A stretch of 64,000 bases of DNA from Lytechinus variegatus (Eukaryota > Echinodermata > Echinoidea > Temnopleuroida > Toxopneustidae): the NCBI RefSeq assembly GCF_018143015.1, contig NC_054758.1, forward strand, positions 9,098,501-9,162,500. The letters run 5' to 3'. Made by a program: the position numbers and the translations under genes. Positions 34,030 through 46,600 of this stretch are shown piece by piece; the first letter of the stretch is position 1; each line of letters starts with the position of its first letter. The notes under the pieces are model-generated. The model did no database searches. It worked only from the letters and a program-made list of their open reading frames with translations, and was not told the DNA's origin.

Positions 34030-34862
34030 TAAAAGGGGTTTTATACACCTCCAAGTGGCTCTCATTCTAGCAGTAAAACACCACTCCAAAACCGGTATAC
34101 CAAAGATAATTATTGTCATCCTGCACGCAGAATACCTCACAGATTCTCGAAAATAAAAACATCTTTAATTCACAAAGCGACTTCGCAGCCATATTTACAT
34201 GCAAATCATAGGAAGCAGATACCAAAATAACAGCAACAAAAATAAAAGATAAAAATTATGCGTTCTCAATTTGAGAATTAATTCCAAACCAAACATTTAC
34301 ATGACTCAAAATCAAATATTCCTATGTAAACGAAGTAACATATTTTCTACTTTTTCTCCACAGACATAGATATATAATTACAATGAAAGCATACACGTGG
34401 CTGGAAAAAAAGAAGAAAAATATGCATTTAAAATCAGATAAAAGACAAAAGCAATAGAAGCATAAATCATAAACACACTCAGAAGCTGTATTGCTAGAGT
34501 TGTCCTGAAAATATCAATAAAATTGTTTCAACATTACTTTAATTTCATTCATGGCAAAATATGGCTTTGCAGGCAATCATAGATGTATAGAGAGGAACAG
34601 CAAACGTGTAGAATTAAAGAGTTATTTCTCACAAGATTTTGACTAAATTAGCAGATGATATATAGGATTGGGGGTGGGTTGATGATGAAGAGGTATATGA
34701 ATAGTAGATGGTAAACAAGAAATGAAGGGTGAACATGATCAGGGCAAACACAGAGACTGAAAATTGACTAAAAGATAGACTAGTATTCCAATGATTAAAG
34801 AAGAGACAAAATAGATAGATGGATGGATATAGAAAAGAGAGATGGGTGGCTAGATGGATAGT

Positions 34863-34903
<41 letters not shown>

Positions 34904-35763
34904 GGATGGATGGATGGATAGATAGATAGTTATACAGAAGAAAAATAAGTCGGAGAGACTGATTAGAAAACAATGTACATAGTAAAAGACAAACGGTGCA
35001 TGCTGGACAGAAACGAGATATCAAAAGGAATAAAGATATTAAAAAAACACATGAAAGTTGTCTCATTAAACTTTTGAAAAGGAGATATTTATGCCCTAAA
35101 ATACATATTAACCCAGGAGCCTACACATATAGCTCCTCCAGAAGAAATATGATGTCACTTGTAAATTTAAGAAAATAATAACAATCATGAATTTAAATCC
35201 CCACAGTAAGAAATTAAAGCTGAAAACATAAAAAACAGACAGAGGTACACTACAGATCAACATGTAAGTAACTGCTGAAAACAAATGCTTTACTGTATAA
35301 ATTCTGGACATAGATTGCTTCAAATATGCAACCATACATTCATGAAGCAAACGAAAATGCTCAGGTATATTCCATAATATTCTCCTCACTCTATGCTTGA
35401 CTCATATGACAATCAACTAATAAAAATTTGAATACAACATATATAATTATAATAAAGCATACACAAATGTACAAATACAAAACACATGAAACACAACATT
35501 TCACCGATGTTACACTTCCTTCACAATGATACATAATTATTCTAAATTTGCATGGAAAATATATGAAATAGAAAATAAACTTGAACATTCCAACATCAAT
35601 AAAATAAAGAGAAAAAAATGAATTTTTTTATGTCAACAATCCATTACCAAATTATGTACCAATGCATTTTGATTCAAAAGCTTGAAATTACTCTACTTTT
35701 ACAACTTAATCATGGTAAATATAACTCAGAACTCTGAAGGGGATGGTTAGACTTATAGCTAAA
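34030..35763. other. Gene-free, repeat-poor stretch
   Basis: AT-rich, no conserved exon and unusually few MITEs. It contains a GATA/GATG tetranucleotide tract at 34857-34926. It could be distal intergenic DNA or part of a very long 3' UTR of the gene at 39696 (-). Confidence 0.35.
34857..34926. repeat. (GATA)n/(GATG)n microsatellite
   Basis: About ten GATA units followed by four GATG units and more GATA. Confidence 0.93.
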
Positions 35764-36144
35764 GCCTAGCACACCCCATGCCACACGACTGCACTGAGAT
35801 CCGATCGCAACAGAACAGCAGAGTGTGCGCCAACCTGCAACGCGCTTCCATTGCGATCTGATTTGTTGCAAAAGAAACCCACATCAAATTGCAGACATTT
35901 TAAACAGGTAAAAATCTTTTTGCTTGCTGCAATTCATCGTGATTTTGAGCGAATCAGAATGTCCTAGACCATGACGTCACAGCCAATTTGCGGAGCTACT
36001 GCAGTGCAGACAACATACGCATAAAAGAGGAGGCGCTGTTGTAATGTGTGCGCTGACCTACAATGCGATTGCACCGAAATGCAATTGGCAACTTTTTTGC
36101 AGTCGGATCTTAGAGCAAATCGAATCGCATAGTGTGCGCTGGGC
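35764..36144. mobile_element. MITE with GCCCAGCGCACAC ends (381 bp)
   Basis: GCCTAGCACACCCCATGCC at the left and, on the other strand at the right, GCCCAGCGCACACTATGCG. Both ends continue into AGATCCGATCGCAAC-like and AGATCCGACTGC words. A solo terminus of the same family (CATAGTGTGTGCTGGGC) lies at 42934-42950. Confidence 0.7.
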
Positions 36145-36716
36145 ATTATTTGAGTAAATTTGAGTTGACAACTTTACAGCTAGAGTTTAGATTTTCCTGT
36201 CAGAATGTTGACTGATATCTTTCAGAAATGGCATTATGTTCACATTTTAAATGGAGGACGCCACCATAGGTAATAATATAATAACAGCAAATTGGAAATC
36301 ATGCCAGGGCTAAGTCAAGACTGAAAAAAAAAAGTTAGCTCACACTTCTTTGGAATACTACAATTCATGTCCTCCATCAATACCGATGAGAAAGATAAAT
36401 TCAATATTCATTTGTAACCAAAAACTAGTTTCATAGAAAGTTTGGTTCATACTCCAATACTTCCATTGTGTTTGATCATTCATCATGCTTGTTGTCCTTG
36501 AAAGATGATATTAATGTGTAGGGCATATAAGAGTTCCCAACGGACATCCCCATCAATGAATTCAGCCAGGCAAGGAACACCACCACCTGTATTTCAGCTC
36601 TGCTAAGAATCTTAAATATTTCGCCTTTAAGCAAAGAGGCGCTATCTTTTAGTGTTTTTTTAAGTGTCACAAAGCTTGCGTGTGCTTTTGAAATCTCTTA
36701 TATCCAATTAACTGTA
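36145..36716. other. Gene-free stretch
   Basis: No gene or repeat recognised. Confidence 0.4.
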
Positions 36717-37180
36717 TCCGGACATCTACACCCTGGACATCTACCCCCCAGACATCCACCCCCCGGATATCTACCCCCTTAGGACAAGTACCCCCTAGGA
36801 CAAGTACCCTCTAGGACATCTACCCCCCGACACCCACCCCCCGGACATCTACCCCGTGGGTAGATGTGCGAGGGTGGATGTCTGGGGGGTAGATGTCCGG
36901 GGGGTAGATATCCGGGGGGTAGATGTCCAGGGGGTAGATGTCCGGGGGGTAGATGTCCAGGGGGTGGATGTCCGGGGGGTGGATGTCCAGGTGGTAGATG
37001 TCCGGGTGGTAGATGTCGGGGGGGGGAGATGTCGGGGGGGGGGAGATGTCCGGGTGGTAGATGTCCGGGTGGTAGATATCCAGGGGGTATAGATATCCAG
37101 GGGGTAGATGTCCGGGGGGTAGATGTCCGGCTGGTAGATGTCCGGGGGGTAGATGTCCGGGTGGTAGATATCTGTTGAAA
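36717..37180. repeat. Strand-switching G-rich minisatellite (unit about 18 bp)
   Basis: The left 135 bp repeats GGACATCTACCCCCC. From about 36857 the same unit runs on the opposite strand (GGGGGGTAGATGTCC) for about 18 copies. The C-rich arm is complementary to the adjacent G-rich arm. GGGGGG runs every 18 bp are compatible with G-quadruplex folding. Asp-Val-Gly-Val open frames in it are translations of the repeat. Confidence 0.93.
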
Positions 37181-39695
37181 GCAAAATCACCATCTCAGAT
37201 CCCTTGCACAAAGTTATCCTAAACAGGTTGTTAGCCTCAAGCTAAAAATACAGCCCACTGCTGTTCCTATCTTAATATGTTTCTTGATGATTATTTATTA
37301 CAGAGATAACATTCACATCTTCAGGGCACATACGTCTTTTTAACACTTACACTTTTTTCAGGCTCTTCCTCCAGAGAGAACACACACCACATCAAATTTA
37401 AGAAAATATGATTTACCGCCTTTTTGTTCTACCATCACGCCATTCTGATTCATATACAAAAAACAAATATTATTGCAATCCTAAATTACAATTTACATTT
37501 ACACATGTACACAACCTTCTCAGAAGTTCCATTAAAACACATTTTTTACTTAAATCAAAATACATCTAATGATATAAAATTAAATTTCATATACAATAAA
37601 ATACTAAAACCTGTAAATCTAATCAAAGTGCAAAATTATTGTGTAGAACCCTACAAGGACATAGGTAAAGTTTAAAAAAACATCTTACTTTCCCAAAAAG
37701 AAAACCATAACACATCAGATAATTTATTGTCATACTTAGGCAATATTTGAATTACTTTACAGCTCTAATGACTAAAATATGCACGACAAGATGGCAAAAG
37801 GAAGAGATTTTAAAATGTATTCCAATTCAGAAGCTGGGATAGTAAGATAAATGTGATAATAAGCATTGACAGCCATGCACTTATATCATGTCATATTTGA
37901 ATCAATCCAATTTAGTTCAATCCTCATAAAAGTAAAAATAATTATTTTTTTTTAAATTGTAGCAAAATGATGCTGCCACTTTGAAACATGATTAAAACAT
38001 TATATGAACTTCCTGGGCCCCATCTTATAGAGAGATGTGATTGATCCAATCAACAGAAACTATGGAAAGCCAGATAACAGGCAACTAATTAATACATGAA
38101 CATTTGATTTTGACAGAATGTATACATTAATACCCAAACAACCCACATCAAACGACATGTATGGGAATAGGTAAGGAAAGAGGAAAGGGGAAACTGAAGA
38201 TTTTCCTACTTATCGCTGTACATAAATGGAAACTGACAACAATGAACATTTGCCATGAAAATATTAAAACCAATGTATTAAAAACATTGATATACACCTA
38301 TGGCACAAACATACATGTAGAGTCCTATATCAAATGGTTCTTATAAAAAATTCAGAAATAGGGTAGAAATGTTCTCCTCTATCTAATAAATATACAATAT
38401 GTACACTGATAGTTTTGCACTTGAAATAAAGATACTCCAAACATGTACATGGTACAAAAAAGAGACACACATGAAAATGAGTGTGTGGGTCTATGTAATT
38501 GGACATAGACTGGTAAATAGCCCTTCTCTTTCCTATGGGTACCTTTCTGAGGGCTAAATTTGGTCAGAGATTAGAACACCACTCTCTTTCTTTGGTTATA
38601 CATATATGTATACAGAGTGGTGTGAATAAGGAAACACCAATAAGTAGTTCCAAAAGAATGGAGTTAATATGCAAGAAACAGCTCTTAAATATCATAAAAT
38701 ATGAACTTTCCAGTAGTGAATGATAGTATTGATAAAGACAAACACTATTTTATTCGTAATCTAATGACAGGTAACTGATAAAAGATGCATTATTGTAGTA
38801 TCCATTAATACAAAAGTTAAATACAAACAATATGTTCGGGGAAAAAATGTGATAAAAGTTAATAGAATTAAGGAAGAAAAACCAAGTGTGGCTACGCACT
38901 AAAGATTTACTGGGTATACATCCCAAATCGACAACATATTGTATAATCATTTATACTATTCCTTGTTAAAATTTGTGTTAAAGCATGTTTTTGGAATATT
39001 GTGTTTGCACAATTATCAGAGTTTCTTTAATCTCCATTAGGGCATGTATGTGAATTAACCAAATTTCTTGGTTCATTTACAATAGTTTAGAAAAGGAACA
39101 GAAATATTAATATGGCAATAATTCATCAATCAAATCAATATACTGACTGATCTTTGTAATTTTGAGAGAATTCATGATTTTGTTTTATTTCCATGCTATT
39201 TAGAATGTAATGATCACTTTTTCATAAAAATATGAAAAGTTTAGCGCTCATAATTGATATGTCGGCCGTTGATCATTTAAATTACCAAATTTTCAAAACA
39301 TATTTTCATTTCATCTGCAAAATTCAATTTTCCAAAACTTACTGATTTCTTGCAGATAAAGAACTTGTACTGTACCTTGAGGTATATTCTTACAATGTAT
39401 TTCTTCAAACCACTTAGAAATGTTTAACACCTTTTAAAAGAGGCACAAGATGTCACCTATTGCTGCAGATATTTGCATTTTGAATAAGGAGGTGACTTAT
39501 GACCTTTGACCCTAAGGGATTACACTACTTTTAACAAGCAATGCTCTGACTATATCTAATCTAATATTGTTCCTACATATTATTCTGGATGTTACACACT
39601 AGTTGGTCCTCTTTTACATTCTATCCTCTCCCATCTTTCAGTTTGACCTTGAATGACCTTTGAGCTTTGACATTTGACCCTTACCGGAGAGGTTT
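37181..39695 (-). other. 3' flank or 3' UTR of the USP6NL-like gene
   Basis: 2.5 kb after the stop codon (minus direction), repeat-poor and T-rich on the transcribed strand. AATAAA on the minus strand lies near 39184 and again near 38750 and 37720. Any of these could end the transcript. Confidence 0.4.
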
Positions 39696-40661
39696 TCATA
39701 TATAGGTGACCTGTGAATGAAAGTATTGAACGCCATTGATGGGACTGGCTGGCTTGCGTGTTGGCGATGTCCGCACAGGGGAGACACCTGCAGGTCGAGC
39801 TGGAGCGGATGCTGTTGCTCCAGGACTACGGCTGGGGCTAAAGCTCGGTTGCGACTGTGACCCTTCCCACGACGTCCTCTTCTGATATTGATGGGATGTC
39901 TTCTGTACTTCAAAGGACTGCAGGTTACCCAGGCTGGTGGGTTTGGTTGGGGGCGGAGGAGAGCTCAGCTGCGAAGAGGTTCCTGGAGCTTGTCCAGGCT
40001 CTGGGTAGGTCTTGAAGTTTGAGGAAGTATTGCCAATTTCAGTGCTTGCCGCTTGATCCAACCCTTGCGACATCCCCGTCACTCGAGGATCGTTCGTCAC
40101 TCCGGTCACATAGAACATCCCGTCCTGCGCGTGAGCCGTTGGCGTTCCAACGGCTTCCAAAGACTCCTCCATGCTCTGCTCATAATGCGCATTGTAATAA
40201 ACGTCCACATTATCGTAGAGGGACAGCCTTCGCTCACTGAGGTCAGTATGGGCGGGGCTGGACGGGGGCAAACTCTGAGGGCGCTCATTAAGTGGAGATG
40301 CCTTCCCTGATCTCAGGGTGCCCTTCTCATTATTAGAGTTCTGCCTCCTGTACGTAACGTCCACACCCGACATGTCCTGGTAGGGGAACCCTTCGACAAA
40401 CTCGCGACCCGTCGGTGTCAAGTCGTTATTGCGACTGCTGCTGGGTTCCGACCTTGCGGGGGATCCACCGCTGTTCCTCATGGCTTGCGTGCCCGAAGAA
40501 CGAGCCGAGTATTGGCTCTCAAAGGAAGTCACACTGCTGTAGTAACTCTCTTCTGGTTTGCGTTTGTCTGGGGAGGTATTCTGAGATGTGCCGTTTGAAG
40601 CTGAAACAATGGTACTTGTAGGAGTCGTTGGTTGGGAAGATGATGATGTTGACTGGGTAAC
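39696..40661 (-). CDS. USP6NL: USP6NL-like gene, terminal exon (Ser/Pro-rich tail)
   Basis: Starts at [10 protein letters not shown] after acceptor TTTTCATTTGATCAG and runs 321 codons to TGA. It is low-complexity Ser/Pro/Thr with Pro-rich SH3-type stretches ([27 protein letters not shown]), clusters of basophilic-kinase-like sites ([15 protein letters not shown]) and several Tyr. Base composition is GC-richer than the surrounding introns, as expected of coding sequence. No PxxDY motif (the known Eps8 SH3 ligand) is visible in it. Confidence 0.88.
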   Translation of the reverse strand, partial: VTQSTSSSSQPTTPTSTIVSASNGTSQNTSPDKRKPEESYYSSVTSFESQYSARSSGTQAMRNSGGSPARSEPSSSRNNDLTPTGREFVEGFPYQDMSGVDVTYRRQNSNNEKGTLRSGKASPLNERPQSLPPSSPAHTDLSERRLSLYDNVDVYYNAHYEQSMEESLEAVGTPTAHAQDGMFYVTGVTNDPRVTGMSQGLDQAASTEIGNTSSNFKTYPEPGQAPGTSSQLSSPPPPTKPTSLGNLQSFEVQKTSHQYQKRTSWEGSQSQPSFSPSRSPGATASAPARPAGVSPVRTSPTRKPASPINGVQYFHSQVTYI

Positions 40662-43600
40662 CTGATCAAATGAAAACAAAAAAAATATAAAGAATTCTTA
40701 GAAAGTGACATTCCTATGACACAACACATCCACCTTTCAGAAATAATCCCCAAACAATGAAGATATCTTTTTTCAGAAAGTGACACATCACCACACACCA
40801 ATCAGTAACGACATATAAAGTCAACTCCACTTTAATTCCATTTTTCCTATCGTCCAGACTGGATCCAATCTTTAGAAAAACAAGAGAATAATTCACATCA
40901 ATCACAACATTGTGATTGTTTCTAACTGTTTTCTAAGAGAGATGTATTGAATAATTCCATAAACTTGGACCATATGCTGGTTATCCAGTCAACATCAAAA
41001 ATATACTCACTTTTGTTATAATGTATTTTATTGAAATATTCATACTTCTTGATTTGTATGTTTTTTATGAAGATTTTGGTAAGTAAAGTTATCAATTTCA
41101 AAGTTTCAGTTGGAAATATACAACATCATTTGACAAGAAATTGGAAGAACTTGTAATACAAGATAAAGATGATAGGATGTTTTGAAGTGATATGTGAACT
41201 GGTAAAGAGCACTATTGACGTGCAGTGTTGACATTGAAGTAACTGCCCAGACCTAAAAGGAAAGTGGACGATATAAAGGACAAAGTGCTTAAAATGGGTG
41301 TTCCTGACGAAATGAAAGAGGATGACCCTCCGCTTGTGATGCTGTGGAAATGAAGCTGAAAGTAAAAAAGAGGGAAAGGAAATGTTGCTTTTTGCTGTGA
41401 TATTTTGTGAATTCAGTTTGCTCGATTTCCGTGAAAATTGTCAGTTTTCTGCATCACAGAAAACCCGGGATTTCAATCAGGAATTCTCGCTTAGCCATAC
41501 CCAAAGGATTCAAGAACCAAAAATGTTGTCGAAAGTCCATCATGACAAAAATCAACAAAGAAGTCTTTGGCCTGTATTCTTAAGTCGGGTTTAACTTAGA
41601 CAATGGTCTAACTCTGCACTAGAATTATGGGGAGCCAAATATTCAAAAATTCTGTTTCTACATGTATTTAAGGGTGTAAAAATCTCATCGGCCAATGGGC
41701 CCCCACACTGTCCTCAACCAAAACAAATCAAATTGAAGCAGAAATGCATGCTCCTGATTGGTTGGTAAAGAAGTTGTGATTTAGTTTGGTATTGCATACA
41801 AGCACTTCCCTTTGTGAAACAGGGTCAAGTTCCTGTAAGTGAGAAATGGGTGTGATCAACAGGGGGAATTGCAATGAAAAGACAGAAGAAAAGAGAATGT
41901 CATTCAGAATATACATGTAAAGCAGAGAGTTTTGTGATAATTTCCCTCCTTTATAAACATATTTTAGGGGGGGCGCTGAGAATGCTCCCAATACTTTTTT
42001 CATGAAGTACATAAAATCTATCGCGTGTTTCTACACAGAATCATTAAGAACAGTTTATCTTTACCGGAATCGAAAAACAGGATCGCCCTTTAAGCAACCT
42101 GCTTCTACAGAGCGAATAATCTGATTAACTCACATTCCGCGTCGCAAATAAACAGATTAACACGGCAATAACCACCTCCCAGAGGTGGTTTTGAGAAACC
42201 GTATTTTGAGTGATGGGGTTATCAATAAACCGCATCATGTCGGTTTCTACAGGGAAGTTTTCCAGAATTCTGGATACTTACGCGGGTAAAACTGTTCAAC
42301 GACTCACTGTAGAAACACGCCGAATGATTTACTATAACGCATACTTGTACATGATGCAGCATTTCAACATTGTCCAGATGCAGATCCATGCAAATTACTT
42401 GTATGATGCAATCAAGCTTATCAGCCTAAGAAAGTATTATTATTCACCATTGTACATCATAGGCAAGCTCTCCAAAACTGATACCAAAGTCTTTTCATAT
42501 CATGCTGTACTATATCAGTACAAAATCATTATTTTCCTTTTCATATTTCCAGTATGCTAACCATACAGAATGGATTTAGAATTATTTTATCATCTACACA
42601 TGTAGTATGCAAATCTAAATGCGTGCAGTAGCCAGGGGGCATACATATTATATTTCTAGCAGTGGAATAATACAAATGTCAAACATGCAATATTAGATTT
42701 CTTTTGTGAGACAATTTCAGTTTACTTCATGAAATAGATAAATTGTTTGTTTTGAATGAAAGGATGGAATACACTGGAACAATATAATTGAATGACTTGT
42801 GGTACATGAATCTCTTTCCATTTGTATTGTAAATACATGTGATGAGTGCATAAGACTCGAACAGTGATCTTATAGTCTTAATGTTCTCTCTGTATATCCA
42901 ATAAGATATGTTTATATAATTTTATTTTAATTTCATAGTGTGTGCTGGGCTTAAAGATAAATTCCAGTTTTGGTAATGATCTCAAAATGACTTTTGACAG
43001 AATCTAATATGACCACCCAAGTGTCTGTTTGTATGAATAAAAAATATGTGCCAAAGGATTCTGGAAGAAATTGTGTAATTGCTGAGAAATCAGCAAAATA
43101 AGTGCGGATTCGGTCACTTCCGTCGGGTCTTTATTCCAGCAATATTAATACACTGTCCCACGGGTGCATATCTGTGTTGGTGATCTTCAGTGTGAACATT
43201 TTTCAGCGTAGATTTCAAGAATTCACAAAGTTCAGATTATGTAATTGTACCAGATCTAGATCCTCGATGATAATCTGACAATTAAGCCTGGTTTTACAGA
43301 CGTTCTCATGAAATCAGTGTCTACTGCAACTACTGGCATTTCTCTTTAAGAGGCAAATGAATGAATGTATTTGTGATATGAATGGCAAATAAATATTCAC
43401 TTTCCATTCATGATGTGACAGCATATCAAATCAAATGTACATACTGATTATATCATTCTACAAATTTTTCGCCCACACAAGACAAGAATCTTGGCAAAAG
43501 ATTCAATGTAATCCAGAGATTTGACAAAAATAATAGCTTTAGTTTTTAGAAATTCTTTTAGTTATAATCATTTACCCTTATTTCTTCTATGAATGAAAGC

Positions 43601-46600
43601 TATGAAATGAACAAACCTTGATTTATTTATCATAGTATGAACTACATGTACGCACTATACATATGCATGTGTATGATATGGAGAGCATTATTTCAGTCTA
43701 GGCGAGTGGGTGTTGTGTGAGTGTAATGAAACTAGATTTTTTTTGTTTATGGTTTTTTTTAGTAGGATGACACTGCGAAGCATGCTGGACCCCTCATTAT
43801 AAATTCTGAAATTCAAGCTTGAGTATTTATTCTCTCTTTGTTAAGGAAATCAGATCTGTACTATGTACATGTATTAACAAAAACAGATAATAATTTACCA
43901 TCAATTTTATTTCTTTCATATATACATGGCTTTTATTTTGCAGACAATTATTTTCAATCATAAGATTTATTGCAGACAATCTTACAATAGATCTATGGCA
44001 CACTAAGTCCATAGAATCAATCTCTGGACAGTTTTCAAGATTTTGCTGATATATTCAATGATGATATAATCATCACAGAATAATCTTTTCGAACATGTCA
44101 ATCTGATGCTAGTAGTCATGCACCGGGCTGGCACCAGTTGGCACCAGTTGGTTCCAGTTTGCACCAGCTGGTTCAATTTTGTGCCAATGCAAAGCGGCTG
44201 TGGCGCCTAGTGGTGTGCAGTAGCTCAAATTGCTTCCCAACTGGCACGTGGTTGCGCGTAATGGCGACCAAAATTTCAACATGTTTGTGAGCCAGTTTGA
44301 GCAACTGCACACCACAAGGCACCTTATTGACGACACTAGGCACCATAGCTGCTTTGAACTGGTTCAAACTGGCACCATCTGGCACGAGCCTTGTGGACTC
44401 CTAGCATAACATATGTACGATTGCTCAAGCCTGAATTACAGAACTTTGTGAGGGGGGTGGGGGTGGTTATAACGTGGGTTAGATCATTCCTGTTTCGTGC
44501 GAAGGTTTAGTTGCGACCTCTCACCTCTTTGAAAGTGACGTTCTTGGGTTTAGCAGGAGGAATAGGTTTAGTCTACCAAAACAAGAAGGTTAGATATTTA
44601 GCACATCAAAAACACAACACACACGTACTGAAATCAGACATATCCATGTAACGATAGTACACAGTTCCAACACAGATTAATAACCATTTCATGCAATCAC
44701 ATAGAGCAATAATAGCATGTTTCATAAAACTTGCTGTAGTAAAACAATTAGTTAAAAGCTACTGAAATCCTTTAATCTGATTGGCTGATAGCAACTTTGT
44801 TATAGAAATTGTACAATATCTTTATGAAGCAGGACCCGGAACAGCATATTGTATTCCATGAAGGAATTTCGACAAGAGATTTTCAGTGAAAACTGCTGCT
44901 ACATGTATATGTAGTAGCTGAAATCCTTGCAACTGATTTATATAGTTGGGAGCAACTTTGTTTGTGAAAATCACTGATAAATTGTGAAGTGCTTTGAGCA
45001 GTCATAGATTGATAAAGCGCTGTATAAAAGCATATTATTGCTATTATGAGGTTAACATACCAATTTTTTAAGGCCTAAAAAAGAAGATCCATATATTTGT
45101 TCCTCAGTATAAAACCTTAAACTTCGAGACCTCTATCCTGTATTAAAATGGAAAAGTCTTGGGTGTGCCTTTATTCTTGCACATTCTTTTATTCAGTAAA
45201 GATCTTAATAAAGAAAATCGTCAAATATCTTTAAAAACCTCTACTATCAAGCTAGGCTGGTTGTCAGAGCTCAAATGGTTTAGGGAATAACATTTGCTGT
45301 TTTTAACGTAACATTTTAGGTAACCCACGATCGATCCAATCATAACAATTTACACAGCGGTGCTAGAGAGAAAGGGAGGAAGAGAGAGGGGGAAAGGAAA
45401 CTAAAACAAAAGATTACTAGTATTTCAAAACTATCAATAAAGAACACAAATGAAAAAGCAAATTGGATTGAAACCAACATAAGTGTTGAAAGTAAAGAGC
45501 AAGTGCATGTGTATATCAATATTAACAAAATCTTCATAAAACATATTTAACACGATTGGCATGAGTAAAAGTATGTTTAAACATTCATACAAAGTTTGGA
45601 AAGAACATTCATTGTACTGAAATCTTAGATATATCCTTTATACCATCTCCACCTCATGATACATTTCTATCTCTATTCTGAGATAATGATTTGAAACTTC
45701 ATTAATAATGTCATAATATATTCCAAGCTTTTCATGCAAATAAAGAAGCAAGATCAGAGGCTGCCCAGACAGAAGATAAGCAGCGAGTGCAAAGAACAAA
45801 CTGAGAAACATACTGTACAAGCTTTTTTTTTAGATTAATTTCTGTATTAGAAATTACAACTCCTAGCAACATGCTCACCTGATTTTGTTTGTCTTTTTCG
45901 GACGTGTGAGGTTGAGAAACGGTGGGAGATTGGGACTAAAGGACAAACAGACATTGAGAAAACAAGACAAAGATACAAGCAGACACATAGCATTTTCATG
46001 CAAAAGTTTGTTAGCCTTTTTTCTCAATAGCAACATGTAAATTAAGACTAAAGCATAATCAACACTGGAGAGAAACAAACTTGCTCAGTCTATCTTTGCA
46101 AAGGGATTTCTTTTTATTAGAGTTTTTTTTTTCTTTTGGGTTAGTTTATTAAAGGACAAGTCCACCCTAACAAAAACTTGATTCGAATAAAAAGAGAAAA
46201 AATCAACAAGCATAACACTGAAAATTTCATCAAAATCGGATGTAAAATAAGAAAGTTATGACATTTCAAAGTTTTGCTTCATTTCACAAATACAGTTATA
46301 TGAACGAGCCAGCTAAATCCAAATGAGAGAGTCGATGATGTCATTCACTCACTATTTCTTTTGTTTTTTATTGTTTGAAATATTTTGATTTTCTCGTCAT
46401 TGTCATGTGAAATGAAGTTTCATTCCTCCCTGAACACGTGGAATTCCATTATTTTAACATTTTGTGCTTCAGGCAAGGAAGTCCTAATAGTCAAATTCGT
46501 AAAAATTGAAATATTGTATAATTCAAACAATAAAAAACAAAAGAAATAGTGAGTGAGTGACATCATCAACTCTCTCATTTGGATGTAACTGGCTCGTTCA

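Larger units (their letters stand above)
40662..44524 (-). other. Last intron of the USP6NL-like gene
   Basis: 3.9 kb containing MITEs at 41569, 42022-42321, 42951-43349 and 44121-44395. No additional exon recognised. A 70-codon frame at 41382-41594 (+) has no splice context and overlaps a repeat. Confidence 0.5.

Noticed and set aside
36849-37211. Regular 18-bp spacing that might suggest a CRISPR array or a repeat protein
   Set aside because: The units are contiguous with no unique spacers, they flip strand at the centre, and the setting is eukaryotic. It is a minisatellite; the Asp-Val-Gly-Val frames merely follow it.
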